Below are positions 1 through 6,368 of a stretch of DNA of 7,518 nucleotides, piece after piece. The position numbers and the translations under genes are program-made. The notes under the pieces are model-generated. The model did no database searches and was not told the DNA's origin. It saw only the letters and a list, made by a program, of their open reading frames with translations. Source of the stretch: Clostridia bacterium (lineage in GTDB: Bacteria; Bacillota; Clostridia; Christensenellales; UBA3700); contig JAIEEW010000005.1 in the NCBI GenBank assembly GCA_029067255.1, forward strand, positions 1-7,518, given 5' to 3'. Numbering within the stretch: the stretch's first letter is position 1; the number at the start of each line of letters is the position of its first letter.

Positions 1-2
1 AT

Positions 3-47
3 TACGATAAAGACTGCGAAAAGTTAATTTCGCGCGGCATAAAATAA
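3..47 (+). CDS. Possible C-terminal end of an upstream gene (partial)
   Basis: One frame is open from the window edge and gives YDKDCEKLISRGIK followed by TAA at 45-47. The peptide is charged and plausible as a protein tail. It ends 35 bases before the next gene, a spacing that suits a shared transcription unit. The other two forward frames stop earlier, at 8-10 and 25-27. Fourteen residues are too few to name a family, and the reading could be chance. Confidence 0.35.
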   Translation, partial: YDKDCEKLISRGIK

Positions 48-82
48 TTTGTCGGTTTTAAAAACCGTGAAGGAGTGTTAAA

Positions 83-1513
83 GTGAACGATTTGAGCGAT
101 ATTTTTTCCGAAGAAAAGAAAGTTTGCGTCGCGGAAAAGAAAAGCGGAAATAAAAAGATAAAAATCATAGCGATAGTTACTGTGATTGTATTATTGCTTT
201 CCGTAGGCGCGTTTGTAGCGGGTATGGCGGTAGGCAGAAATAGCGGAATAGCCGACGATATGCCGCTTATGATAGAAGTATACGAACTGATAAAGAAATA
301 CTACTACAAAGATATATCATGGGAAACTTTTCAGGAAATGGCTGCCGCTGGATTCGCGGGTTCGTTGGACATTTTTTCAGGAATAGTGTCAGAAGGCGGT
401 AGCGAACTGTCTTCCGGCTCCATAGGTATACAGGTAGCGAGTTCGCTCTATAACGAACAGGTGATTACCTTTGTCGCTCCAAATATGCCTGCTTACAGCG
501 CGAGAGCGTTGAGTAAATACGACGAGAATTTTACTCTCGATCGCAGATTCGATTATCAAAGCGCCAACGTTAGAATGAGAGAAGGGGATAAGATCGTAAG
601 AGTAGGTTACAAATTTCGAGATGAAGACGGAATCTATAAATACAGAACGGAAAGAGTGGAAAACACCAGCGCAACATATTTCAGACAGGTGCTTAACGAT
701 TTTTCTGATATTGACGAGTTGGTTTATATAATAAAAAAATACGACGGCAAAGGCGGATACGAAGAAGGATATTACGCTTTTGAAATAACAAAAACAAAGG
801 AAGAGAGCGTAAAGTGCGCGTATTACTATCCGTATACGGAAGAAGTCGGAATTATAAGAATGACAGAGTTCAGCGTGGAAGCGGATAGAGATTTTGCAGA
901 TTGCGTATCAAAGTTTATAATGGATAATAAGAAAAAACTCATACTTGATCTGCGCGATAACGGCGGCGGTAGCCTTTTAAGTTTGGAATACGTTTCGCAG
1001 TATCTTCTCAAAAATCCTACGGCAAGCGAATTGCCTATAATGAATCTTATCAGCAACGTTGGTTACGGCAAAGAAGAGTCCACGATTGTAACGTCTAGCG
1101 ATTCTAATCCGTACGCTCAACAGCAAGGAGTAGTTCTGCCGCTCGCTTTCCCTATCGGTAAGTTGGTAGACGGATTTGAAGTAGTGGTTTTGACCAACGG
1201 ACACACCGCTTCCGCTTCGGAAGGATTGATAGGAGCGTTACAGTATTACAACGATACGAAAATCGTAGGAACAAAGACATATGGAAAGGGCGTTGCGCAA
1301 ATTACTATCGAATTGTCCAACGGTCAGACACTGTACGTTACCAACGGAAGGTATTTTGTTCCGACGGCAGGCTCAGACGGTAAGTTGGAGTGGACGAAAA
1401 CGATACACGAAAACGGATTCGATCCTTTGGAAGAGAACGTAGTCGAAGATAGGATAGCCGATTACGCTATTGATAAGTGCGTTGCAAGAGCAATGCAAGT
1501 ATTGGGCTATTGA
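83..1513 (+). CDS. S41 family serine peptidase, membrane-anchored (CtpA/CtpB-like)
   Basis: This is a carboxy-terminal-processing-type protease expected to act outside the membrane on exported or misfolded proteins. The start is GTG at 83, with AAGGAG at 70-75 and a 7-base spacer. Residues 1-25 are charged and cytoplasmic. Residues 26-49 form one hydrophobic helix without a clear cleavage site, so the protein is probably a membrane-tethered ectoenzyme. A divergent PDZ-like region spans about 113-240 (GSIGI at 112-116, GDKIV at 168-172). The S41 core follows, with LDLRDNGGG at 288-296. TASASE at 375-380 holds the nucleophile Ser377. TYGKGVAQ at 399-406 holds the general base Lys402 and Gln406. 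The Ser-Lys distance of 25 and Ser-Gln distance of 29 match Prc and CtpB, so the catalytic triad is intact. The Asp found 11 residues after the nucleophile in E. coli Prc is Tyr388 here. No C-terminal peptidoglycan-binding domain is visible. Family call is firm; substrate is unknown. Confidence 0.93.
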   Translation: MNDLSDIFSEEKKVCVAEKKSGNKKIKIIAIVTVIVLLLSVGAFVAGMAVGRNSGIADDMPLMIEVYELIKKYYYKDISWETFQEMAAAGFAGSLDIFSGIVSEGGSELSSGSIGIQVASSLYNEQVITFVAPNMPAYSARALSKYDENFTLDRRFDYQSANVRMREGDKIVRVGYKFRDEDGIYKYRTERVENTSATYFRQVLNDFSDIDELVYIIKKYDGKGGYEEGYYAFEITKTKEESVKCAYYYPYTEEVGIIRMTEFSVEADRDFADCVSKFIMDNKKKLILDLRDNGGGSLLSLEYVSQYLLKNPTASELPIMNLISNVGYGKEESTIVTSSDSNPYAQQQGVVLPLAFPIGKLVDGFEVVVLTNGHTASASEGLIGALQYYNDTKIVGTKTYGKGVAQITIELSNGQTLYVTNGRYFVPTAGSDGKLEWTKTIHENGFDPLEENVVEDRIADYAIDKCVARAMQVLGY

Positions 1514-1538
1514 CAAATCCCGATAAAAGAGTTAAGAT
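1510..1538 (+). promoter_or_regulatory. Predicted sigma-A promoter for the regulator/ABC importer operon
   Basis: A perfect -35 box TTGACA lies at 1510-1515, followed by a 17-base spacer and a -10-like TAAGAT at 1533-1538 (4 of 6 consensus positions). Transcription would start near 1545. The -35 box covers the TGA stop codon of the peptidase gene. A promoter here fits the structured leader just downstream and would uncouple the importer operon from the peptidase. This is a prediction from sequence only. Confidence 0.55.
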
Positions 1539-1544
1539 AATAAC

Positions 1545-1711
1545 ATAATGACAGTTGATTTCCCGAGCGACGATACTTCTCGTCGCTTTGGATAAATTAA
1601 AACAACCGAATCGATGAGCAAATCGGAGAGTAGGAAAATGGCGTATCACTACGCTTATACTCTGCATTTTTGCGGAGTTTTTTCTTTTTCCGACGCTTAA
1701 AAAGGAGAAGT
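1545..1711 (+). promoter_or_regulatory. Structured 5' leader with mutually exclusive antiterminator/terminator (candidate riboswitch or attenuator)
   Basis: The leader of about 165 nt holds several hairpins. Hairpin A pairs 1566-1573 with 1580-1587, a perfect 8 bp with a 6-nt loop. A weak hairpin at 1606-1626 pairs CCGA with TCGG. A nested hairpin pairs 1627-1632 (AGAGTA) with 1658-1663 (TACTCT) and encloses 1641-1645 (GCGTA) paired with 1650-1654 (TACGC). The right arm at 1658-1663 is also part of the left arm of the terminator at 1659-1678, so the two folds cannot coexist. That is the usual layout of transcription-attenuating riboswitches and protein-controlled leaders. I could not match it to TPP, THF, SAM, cobalamin, T-box, fluoride or PreQ1 consensus elements from memory. 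The ligand or factor is unknown. Confidence 0.55.
1659..1689 (+). terminator. Rho-independent terminator in the operon leader
   Basis: Bases 1659-1666 (ACTCTGCA) pair with 1671-1678 (TGCGGAGT), an 8-bp stem with one G-U pair and a TTTT loop. The T-rich tract at 1678-1689 is interrupted by a single C. It sits 146 bases after the peptidase stop and 23 bases before the start of the next gene. It could simply end the peptidase transcript, but its overlap with the upstream hairpin favours conditional termination. Confidence 0.75.
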
Positions 1712-1972
1712 ATGAAAAGAATAGGAGTAATAGGTATCGTACTTAGAAAGGACAAAGAAACCGCGCTTGCGATACAAAATCTGCTTTCCGCTTTCAGCGA
1801 TATCGTGATAGGCAGAATGGGAGTGCCTGACAAGGAAACGGGTATTAGTACGATAAGCGTTATTGTCAAAGGAACAAACGAACAAATATCCGCTCTTTGC
1901 GGCAAACTGGGAAAATTAAACCAAGTATACGTAAAGTCGGCGGTTACGTCTTTCGAAGTCGACGGAGAATAA
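1712..1972 (+). CDS. TM1266-family small protein (putative iron-only hydrogenase system regulator)
   Basis: The product is an 86-residue protein resembling Thermotoga TM1266, an ACT/NikR-like ferredoxin-fold family annotated as a putative regulator of the iron-only hydrogenase system. Visible family features are MKRIGVIGIV at the N-terminus, IVIGRMGVP at 31-39, GISTISVIV at 44-52 and the ALCGKLGKLNQV block at 61-72, with no DNA-binding helix-turn-helix added. ATG at 1712 is chosen because AAGGAG lies at 1702-1707 and the family begins at this Met. An in-frame ATG at 1670 lies inside the terminator hairpin and would add an atypical Phe/Arg-rich tail. It is the first gene after the attenuator leader and ends 13 bases before the lipoprotein gene, so it is probably co-transcribed with the ABC importer. 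No hydrogenase or hyd maturase gene is present in the window. The regulatory function is known only by annotation of the family. Confidence 0.85.
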   Translation: MKRIGVIGIVLRKDKETALAIQNLLSAFSDIVIGRMGVPDKETGISTISVIVKGTNEQISALCGKLGKLNQVYVKSAVTSFEVDGE

Positions 1973-1985
1973 AGGGAGAAGGAAA

Positions 1986-2996
1986 ATGAAAGTCAAAAAG
2001 ATTATAGCAATAATATCTGCAGTCGTACTCATTACCTGCGCGTTAATGCTTTGCGCCTGTCAAAAAGATGAAGAAGGGTATACGCTGGTAGCGCCCGACG
2101 GCGCGCCCGCATTGTCGATCGCATGTGTCGCCGATGAGATTCAGGCTGGCGATACCGTTTATAAATTAAACAAAAAATTAGTTCCCGCGTCTGCAATACA
2201 GAGCGAAGCAATGCAAAGCGACCTTGCGATAGTGCCTGCAAATCTTGCTTCTATAATTTTTAACGGTGGGAAAGATATTAAGATTTTGGCAGTCGTTACC
2301 AACGGAAATCTATTTGTTTTATCTTCGCAGGACGATAGGTTAGAAAGCCTTGACGGACTTGTGGGAAAACTGGTCTATTCGATAGGACAGAATAGCGTTC
2401 CCGATATAATATTCAAAACTCTTTTGAAAAACAAAGGAATTAACTTTAAGATAGGGGAAAAAGCAGAAGCGGGCGTAGTAACTATAAAGTATTGCGCTCA
2501 AGGTAGCGAAGTTAATTCCCATTTGATCGCAGCAAGAGATATGGGAGAAGAAGCGTACGGGATATACGCTGAACCTGACGTTAGCAAAGGTATAAACGAA
2601 GAATTGACGGAAGTTTTCGATCTTCAAGAATTGTGGGCAGAATATGCAGTGGACGGTTATAGCGGTTATGCTCAAGCGGTGTTGATAGCCAAATCCAGCG
2701 TATGCGAAGACAACGAATTTGTAGTCAAATTACTTGAAGAGTTGGATAATAATAAGTCGCAGATACTCAAAGACGCTCAACTCGCGGAAAACAATATAAA
2801 GTCAATATATCCGCAGACCGCGTTGCAAGGAAATCTTAACGCCGACGTTATCGCAAGATGTAATATAAATGCGGTATCTATGGAAAACGGCAGAGAATAT
2901 TACGAAAAAACTCTTAAAGCGGTAATGGATATCAATTCTAAATTGATCGGCGGGCAACTTCCCGGCGATGAGTTCTATTGCGTAGTCAATAGGTAA
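1986..2996 (+). CDS. ABC transporter substrate-binding lipoprotein (NMT1/SsuA-like)
   Basis: This 336-residue protein is the extracellular receptor of the importer encoded by the next two genes. It has a basic N-terminus (KVKK), a hydrophobic signal core at residues 6-22 and a lipobox LCAC at 22-25, so lipidation is expected at Cys25. The mature protein begins with a short charged linker, then YTLVAPDGAPALSIA at 32-46, which fits the first beta-strand and ligand loop of periplasmic-binding proteins of the NMT1/SsuA/TauA type. Those families bind thiamine precursors, alkanesulfonates, taurine or related small molecules, and the sequence does not decide between them. GGGAGAAGG at 1974-1982 precedes ATG at 1986. 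The TM1266-family gene just upstream suggests a link to redox or hydrogenase physiology (inference). Confidence 0.85.
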   Translation: MKVKKIIAIISAVVLITCALMLCACQKDEEGYTLVAPDGAPALSIACVADEIQAGDTVYKLNKKLVPASAIQSEAMQSDLAIVPANLASIIFNGGKDIKILAVVTNGNLFVLSSQDDRLESLDGLVGKLVYSIGQNSVPDIIFKTLLKNKGINFKIGEKAEAGVVTIKYCAQGSEVNSHLIAARDMGEEAYGIYAEPDVSKGINEELTEVFDLQELWAEYAVDGYSGYAQAVLIAKSSVCEDNEFVVKLLEELDNNKSQILKDAQLAENNIKSIYPQTALQGNLNADVIARCNINAVSMENGREYYEKTLKAVMDINSKLIGGQLPGDEFYCVVNR

Positions 2997-3038
2997 AAAC
3001 ATATGGACAATATAGGTCAACTTGTTTTGATATAAGGT

Positions 3039-3812
3039 ATGAAACATAAAAACGGTAACAAAAAGTTTTATTCGACGCTCAACGTTGTTTTGCCGATCGC
3101 GACATTGCTCGCGGTCATGGCGATTTATGCGATAATAAGCAAAGCGGTCGGAATCAAATTGTTGGCGCCGTCTTTATCAAGCGTAGCGAAGGAATTTTTT
3201 TCGCTCTTTGCGCAAGCGGAGTTTTATAAGGCGGTAGGGGGTACTCTCGGAAGAGCGATTGCGGCGTATTTGCTCGAATTTGTATTTGCGGTTTTATTCG
3301 CCGCGTTTTCCAAAGGTTGTCCGCCGTTAAAAAGAGCATTTTCGCCGCTGATCGCTCTCGTAAGAGTAATGCCGACAATGTCTATTATTCTTCTTGCTAT
3401 AATATGGTTTAATTCATATCAGTCCGTAATACTGGTTGCGTTTTGCGTAATATTTCCCATGCTGTATACAGGCTTTTGCGACGCGCTGGACAGCGTGGAT
3501 AAAGGCTTGATTGAAATGGCGGAAATATACAATGTGGATAGAAAGAATAGGGTATTAAAACTTTATCTGCCGCAGGCTCTGCCTGGCGCGTTTACGTCAA
3601 TAAAAAGTTCGGTTGGACTGAACTTAAAACTTGTCATAGCGGCGGAAGTACTTGCGCAGACGGCGCAAAGCGTGGGCGTATTTATGCAACTGTCCAAAAT
3701 AAATCTCGATACTGCGAATTTACTTGCGTGGACGGCGATAGCGGTAGTTTTGGGAAGTTTGAGCGAAGTAGCGGTCGCTTTGGTTGAGAAAAAGGCGGTG
3801 AAGTGGAGATGA
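3039..3812 (+). CDS. ABC transporter permease (SsuC/ThiX-like)
   Basis: This 257-residue integral membrane subunit would form the translocation channel of the importer. About six hydrophobic segments are visible, near residues 14-36, 68-90, 102-123, 128-146, 190-206 and 227-248. The cytoplasmic EAA coupling loop is clear at about 159-183 (EMAEIYNVD ... LPQALPG), where the ATPase docks. This layout and length are normal for BPD_transp_1 permeases of the sulfonate/nitrate/taurine type. ATG at 3039 has only a weak, close AAGG at 3034-3037. No better in-frame start exists upstream, because TAA at 3033 closes that frame. The 42-base gap after the lipoprotein gene and the overlap with the ATPase gene support one operon. 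Translation may depend on coupling, given the poor ribosome site. Confidence 0.88.
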   Translation: MKHKNGNKKFYSTLNVVLPIATLLAVMAIYAIISKAVGIKLLAPSLSSVAKEFFSLFAQAEFYKAVGGTLGRAIAAYLLEFVFAVLFAAFSKGCPPLKRAFSPLIALVRVMPTMSIILLAIIWFNSYQSVILVAFCVIFPMLYTGFCDALDSVDKGLIEMAEIYNVDRKNRVLKLYLPQALPGAFTSIKSSVGLNLKLVIAAEVLAQTAQSVGVFMQLSKINLDTANLLAWTAIAVVLGSLSEVAVALVEKKAVKWR

Positions 3813-4546
3813 TAGTCAAAAATTTATATTTCGCTTACGGCGACAAAGTTATTTTCGATGATTTCAATTTGGAACTTCCGTGCGGCGAAGTTGTGTGCAT
3901 CATGGGCGCGTCGGGCGGCGGTAAGACAACGTTGCTTGATTGCATAGCAGGAAAACACGAGTATCGCGGAGAAATATTATATGGACAAAACGGCGCGGGC
4001 GACAGTGTTGGCAACAGAATCGCGTACGTATTTCAACAGCCTAGATTGATACCTTCAATGAGCGTGGAAAAGAACATAGATTTCGTCTTGCCCAAAAGTA
4101 TGAGTAAAGAGCAAAGACGGAATATTGTAAACGACGTCATACAAAAACTTCATCTTGACGATTGCGCAAAATCATATCCGGCAAATATTAGCGGTGGGCA
4201 GGCGAGCAGGGCGGCTTTGGCAAGAGCGTTTGCGGTGGAAAGCGACGTTTTGTTAATGGATGAGCCGTTCAAAGGTTTGGATATTAGGTTGAAAAATCAG
4301 ATTTTGGAAATCCTTACGCCATTGCTTAAAGACAAAACCGCCGTATTCGTTACTCACGATATAGAAGAAGCGTTGGCGGTTGCGGATACGGTCTATATTC
4401 TGGATAGAGAAGAAGGGAAAGGCTTGTCCGTAGCGGGCAGAGAGAAAATCGGGATACCGAGAGAAAATAGAGACGTCTATAGCGAAGAAATAAGTCGGAT
4501 AAGGCAAAAAATATTTTGCTGTCTGACTGACAGCAAAATAAATTAG
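3803..4546 (+). CDS. ABC transporter ATP-binding protein (SsuB/TauB-like)
   Basis: This 247-residue ATPase would drive the importer. All nucleotide-binding motifs are present: Walker A GASGGGKTT at 35-43, Q-loop FQQP around Gln78, signature ISGGQ at 129-133 (Ile in place of the usual Leu), Walker B VLLMDEP with Asp153-Glu154, D-loop GLD at 158-160 and the switch His185 in VTHD. GTG at 3803 has AAAGG at 3791-3795. An alternative ATG at 3809 forms a classic ATGA overlap with the permease stop and gives the family-typical MIVKNL start, so either may be used. The gene overlaps the permease by 4 to 10 bases, indicating translational coupling. Its last codons lie in a perfect 12-bp inverted repeat (4512-4540) that serves as terminator for the opposing strand. 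The substrate is undetermined. Confidence 0.92.
   Translation: MEMIVKNLYFAYGDKVIFDDFNLELPCGEVVCIMGASGGGKTTLLDCIAGKHEYRGEILYGQNGAGDSVGNRIAYVFQQPRLIPSMSVEKNIDFVLPKSMSKEQRRNIVNDVIQKLHLDDCAKSYPANISGGQASRAALARAFAVESDVLLMDEPFKGLDIRLKNQILEILTPLLKDKTAVFVTHDIEEALAVADTVYILDREEGKGLSVAGREKIGIPRENRDVYSEEISRIRQKIFCCLTDSKIN
4506..4540 (-). terminator. Rho-independent terminator of the minus-strand operon, embedded in the ATPase gene
   Basis: Bases 4512-4523 and 4529-4540 form a perfect 12-bp inverted repeat with a 5-base loop. Read on the minus strand, the stem is followed directly by six T residues (complement of 4506-4511). It begins 17 bases after the stop of the 105-residue minus-strand gene. On the plus strand no T tract follows the stem, so it is not a convincing terminator for the ABC operon. 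The repeat encodes the last residues of the ATPase. Confidence 0.75.
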
Positions 4547-4557
4547 ACCTTAGAGAT

Positions 4558-4875
4558 TCAACTGTTTTTTGCCATGTCTACAAGGTATCTCAACTTAGTT
4601 ATCTGTTCGTTGTTGAGCATACAACTTGCTGAGTTGAAAAATTCTTCGAGTTTTTCGTTGTCAAGAGTTCCGTTTTTTCTGCCGTTGTCAACAAGCGCAA
4701 ACATTTCCTGCATAAGTCTTTCTTCCGACATGTGCGAGTACTTGTTGAGTTCTTCTTCCAAAGAGCCTTGATGCGTGTTTCCGCTGTCGGGAAATGAATT
4801 AAAACCAAACTGGTTAAAGTTGTTGACGTTATTGTTGTTCGTCGAGTTTGTAGGTCTGAAATTGTTTTTTTTCAT
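4558..4875 (-). CDS. Small Asn-rich hypothetical protein with helical C-terminal domain
   Basis: I do not recognise this 105-residue protein. Residues 1-35 are low-complexity and Asn-rich (14 Asn, with NNNN at 14-17), probably disordered. Residues 38-105 look helical and charged, with LEEELNKY, SEERLMQEMFALVDNG, EKLEEFFNSASCMLNNEQITKLRYLVDMAK and a single Cys at about residue 84. There is no signal peptide or membrane segment, so it is probably cytoplasmic. ATG at 4875 is preceded by AAGGA at 4882-4886 with a 6-base spacer. It follows the 69-residue gene by 12 bases and is probably the last gene of a desulfurase-led operon, ending at the terminator inside the ATPase gene. The coding call rests on the ribosome site, gene packing and terminator position. 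Function is unknown. Confidence 0.7.
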   Translation of the reverse strand: MKKNNFRPTNSTNNNNVNNFNQFGFNSFPDSGNTHQGSLEEELNKYSHMSEERLMQEMFALVDNGRKNGTLDNEKLEEFFNSASCMLNNEQITKLRYLVDMAKNS

Positions 4876-4887
4876 AATGAATCCTTG

Positions 4888-5097
4888 TTAATCGTTGTCG
4901 TTGTAGAGTTTATTTATTGTTTTGTTAACTTCTTCAGGATTGAGATTTATCTGAGCGGGCGGGTTTTGTCTGTTTTGCGCGTTGCTTGAATTATTGTTCA
5001 TGAGTTGGGGCAGCATTTGCATAAGCATTGACATATCTTTGTTGCCGCCACCGCCGCCGTTCATCATTTGCATTATTTTCGCAAAGTCCATATCCAT
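4888..5097 (-). CDS. Small Met/Gly/Asn-rich hypothetical protein
   Basis: I do not recognise this 69-residue protein. It begins with a Met-rich amphipathic stretch (MDMDFAKIMQMM), then a run of five Gly at 14-18, a second Met-rich helix (MSMLMQMLPQLM at 22-33), an Asn/Gln/Pro linker at 34-50 and a short acidic tail. Twelve of its residues are Met. Met-rich amphipathic helices can bind hydrophobic partners or metals, but nothing here proves either. ATG at 5097 has GAGG at 5107-5110 with a 9-base spacer. It lies 57 bases after the desulfurase-like gene and 12 bases before the 105-residue gene, with the same kind of Asn-rich linker as that neighbour, so the two may act together. No signal peptide is seen. 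Confidence 0.68.
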   Translation of the reverse strand: MDMDFAKIMQMMNGGGGGNKDMSMLMQMLPQLMNNNSSNAQNRQNPPAQINLNPEEVNKTINKLYNDND

Positions 5098-5154
5098 AAA
5101 TTCTTACCTCGTAATATATTATGCCGATTAAGTTGTTTAAGTGCCGTAGACGGT

Positions 5155-6285
5155 TTATTTGTTTAACAGGTCGACGTATCTCAAAAGCGTATGGATATCG
5201 CCGATGGAATTATTGTAGCCAACGCTAACGCGTACGGTTCCGCTTTCAAGCGTGCCCAATCTAGTATGTATAAGGGGCGCGCAGTGCAGTCCGCATCTTA
5301 CCGCAATATCTCTTTCGTTGAGATAATCGCCTATATCGGTTGACGAGTAATCTTTGAAGTTGAAAGAAACTACGCCGGTATTTTGGAAAGAATAGAGTTT
5401 TACGTTTTTGATTTGTTTTAAGCCGTAAAGGAGTTCGCTTGTCAGATAACGGGTGTTTAGACTTATTTTTGCGAGATTCTGATACGTCCATTCCGCGCTC
5501 GCTCCCAGTCCTATTATTCCCGCGCTGTTGAGAGTGCCGGATTCGTACGCTTCGGGCGGTACGGTAGGTTGGGAAAGGCTCTCGCTGTGAGTTCCCGTTC
5601 CGCCGAAACGAATGGGGAAGATCTTATATTCGGTATTGTAAATCAAAAATCCAGTGCCTTGCGCGCCGTGCAACCCTTTGTGTCCGGCGGCTACCAAAAA
5701 GTCGATATTGTTGTCGGGGACGTTTAGCGCGACGTGTCCTAGCGACTGCGCTCCGTCCACAAAGAACGGTATTCCGTGTTTCTTAGCAGTCTTGCCGATT
5801 TGGAATATATCGGTTACGTTGCCCGTAACGTTGGAAATATGGTTTGCGCAGATGAGTTTAGTGTCAGGCGTAACGGCGTTTGCGACGGCGACGGGGGATA
5901 TTATACCGTTTTCATCGGGCGGTATCTCTATGAGATTTATATCCAACGCTTCTTTTAGATAGTACAGCGGACGGGCGACGGAGTTGTGTTCGTTGGAAGT
6001 CAGTATTACGTCGATTTTTTGGTTTTTGAAGTTAAGCAAATATCCGATAATTGCGAGATTGCACGCTTCAGTACAGTTTTGGGTAAATATCAATTCGTAT
6101 CTGTCGTCGCAGGAAAGTAAGGATTTGAGCGATTGACGCACGTCGTATATTTTTATCGCGGTGTCTATCGAAGCGTTATGTCCGCCGCGACCAGGGTTAG
6201 ACGAATAAGAAAGTTGTTTGAATATTTCGTCAAACATTCGGCGCGGTTTGAATCTTGAAGTTGCGGCATTGTCTAAATATATCAT
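5155..6285 (-). CDS. Cysteine desulfurase-like class V aminotransferase (TIGR01977/EF2568 type)
   Basis: This 376-residue PLP enzyme would take sulfur (or selenium) from cysteine or selenocysteine and hold it as a persulfide. It starts MIYLDNAATS, typical of the NifS/SufS fold. Visible active-site residues are His100 in SNEHNS (ring stacking), Asp177 and Gln180 in VDGAQSLGH, and Lys203 in AGHKGLHGAQGTG (Schiff base). FGGTGTHSES lies at 227-236 and ESGTLNSAG at 248-256. The acceptor cysteine is Cys335 in RCGLHCAPLIH. The GTGTHSES and GLHCAPLIH blocks match the TIGR01977 'cysteine desulfurase family protein' group better than IscS. Length is normal. GAGGG lies 4 bases before ATG at 6285. It leads a minus-strand operon and is divergent from a DUF3343 gene 83 bases away. 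Its acceptor in this cell is not shown. Confidence 0.88.
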   Translation of the reverse strand: MIYLDNAATSRFKPRRMFDEIFKQLSYSSNPGRGGHNASIDTAIKIYDVRQSLKSLLSCDDRYELIFTQNCTEACNLAIIGYLLNFKNQKIDVILTSNEHNSVARPLYYLKEALDINLIEIPPDENGIISPVAVANAVTPDTKLICANHISNVTGNVTDIFQIGKTAKKHGIPFFVDGAQSLGHVALNVPDNNIDFLVAAGHKGLHGAQGTGFLIYNTEYKIFPIRFGGTGTHSESLSQPTVPPEAYESGTLNSAGIIGLGASAEWTYQNLAKISLNTRYLTSELLYGLKQIKNVKLYSFQNTGVVSFNFKDYSSTDIGDYLNERDIAVRCGLHCAPLIHTRLGTLESGTVRVSVGYNNSIGDIHTLLRYVDLLNK

Positions 6286-6348
6286 TTTTCCCTCACAATT
6301 TATAGTTTTTTCTAATATATTGTATTAGGAGCGAAGTACATAAATACC

Positions 6349-6354
6349 AAGGAG
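6349..6354 (+). promoter_or_regulatory. Shine-Dalgarno site at unusually long distance from the DUF3343 start
   Basis: AAGGAG at 6349-6354 is 14 bases from ATG at 6369. No in-frame alternative start codon lies closer, and the protein's family-typical start supports 6369. The long spacing may lower initiation. Confidence 0.5.
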
Positions 6355-6368
6355 AAAATCATAAAGTC

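Noticed and set aside
53..67. CGGTTTT/AAAACCG inverted repeat before the peptidase gene as a terminator
   Set aside because: The hairpin is short and A/T-rich with no T tract after it on the plus strand; it is followed by the ribosome site.
1670..1711. In-frame ATG at 1670 as the start of the TM1266-family gene
   Set aside because: It lies in the terminator hairpin and T tract, has no ribosome site, and would add a Phe/Arg-rich tail not found in the family; ATG 1712 has AAGGAG.
1545..1711. TPP, THF or T-box element in the leader, suggested by the NMT1-type importer or the GGAGAGTAG string
   Set aside because: The TPP core strings and the T-box motif are absent, and the THF-like opening is not followed by the THF core, so the leader is left unclassified.
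3003..3035. Ten-codon reading frame between the lipoprotein and permease genes
   Set aside because: It has no ribosome site and no recognisable content; it is most likely chance.
5654..5962. Open frames on the plus strand opposite the desulfurase gene
   Set aside because: They are antisense shadows of a well-supported enzyme, with no ribosome site and Cys/Pro-rich composition lacking domain features.
6286..6368. Defined divergent promoters between the desulfurase and DUF3343 genes
   Set aside because: AT-rich -10-like strings such as TACAAT and TATATT exist, but none has a convincing -35 box at 16-18 bases, so no site was called.
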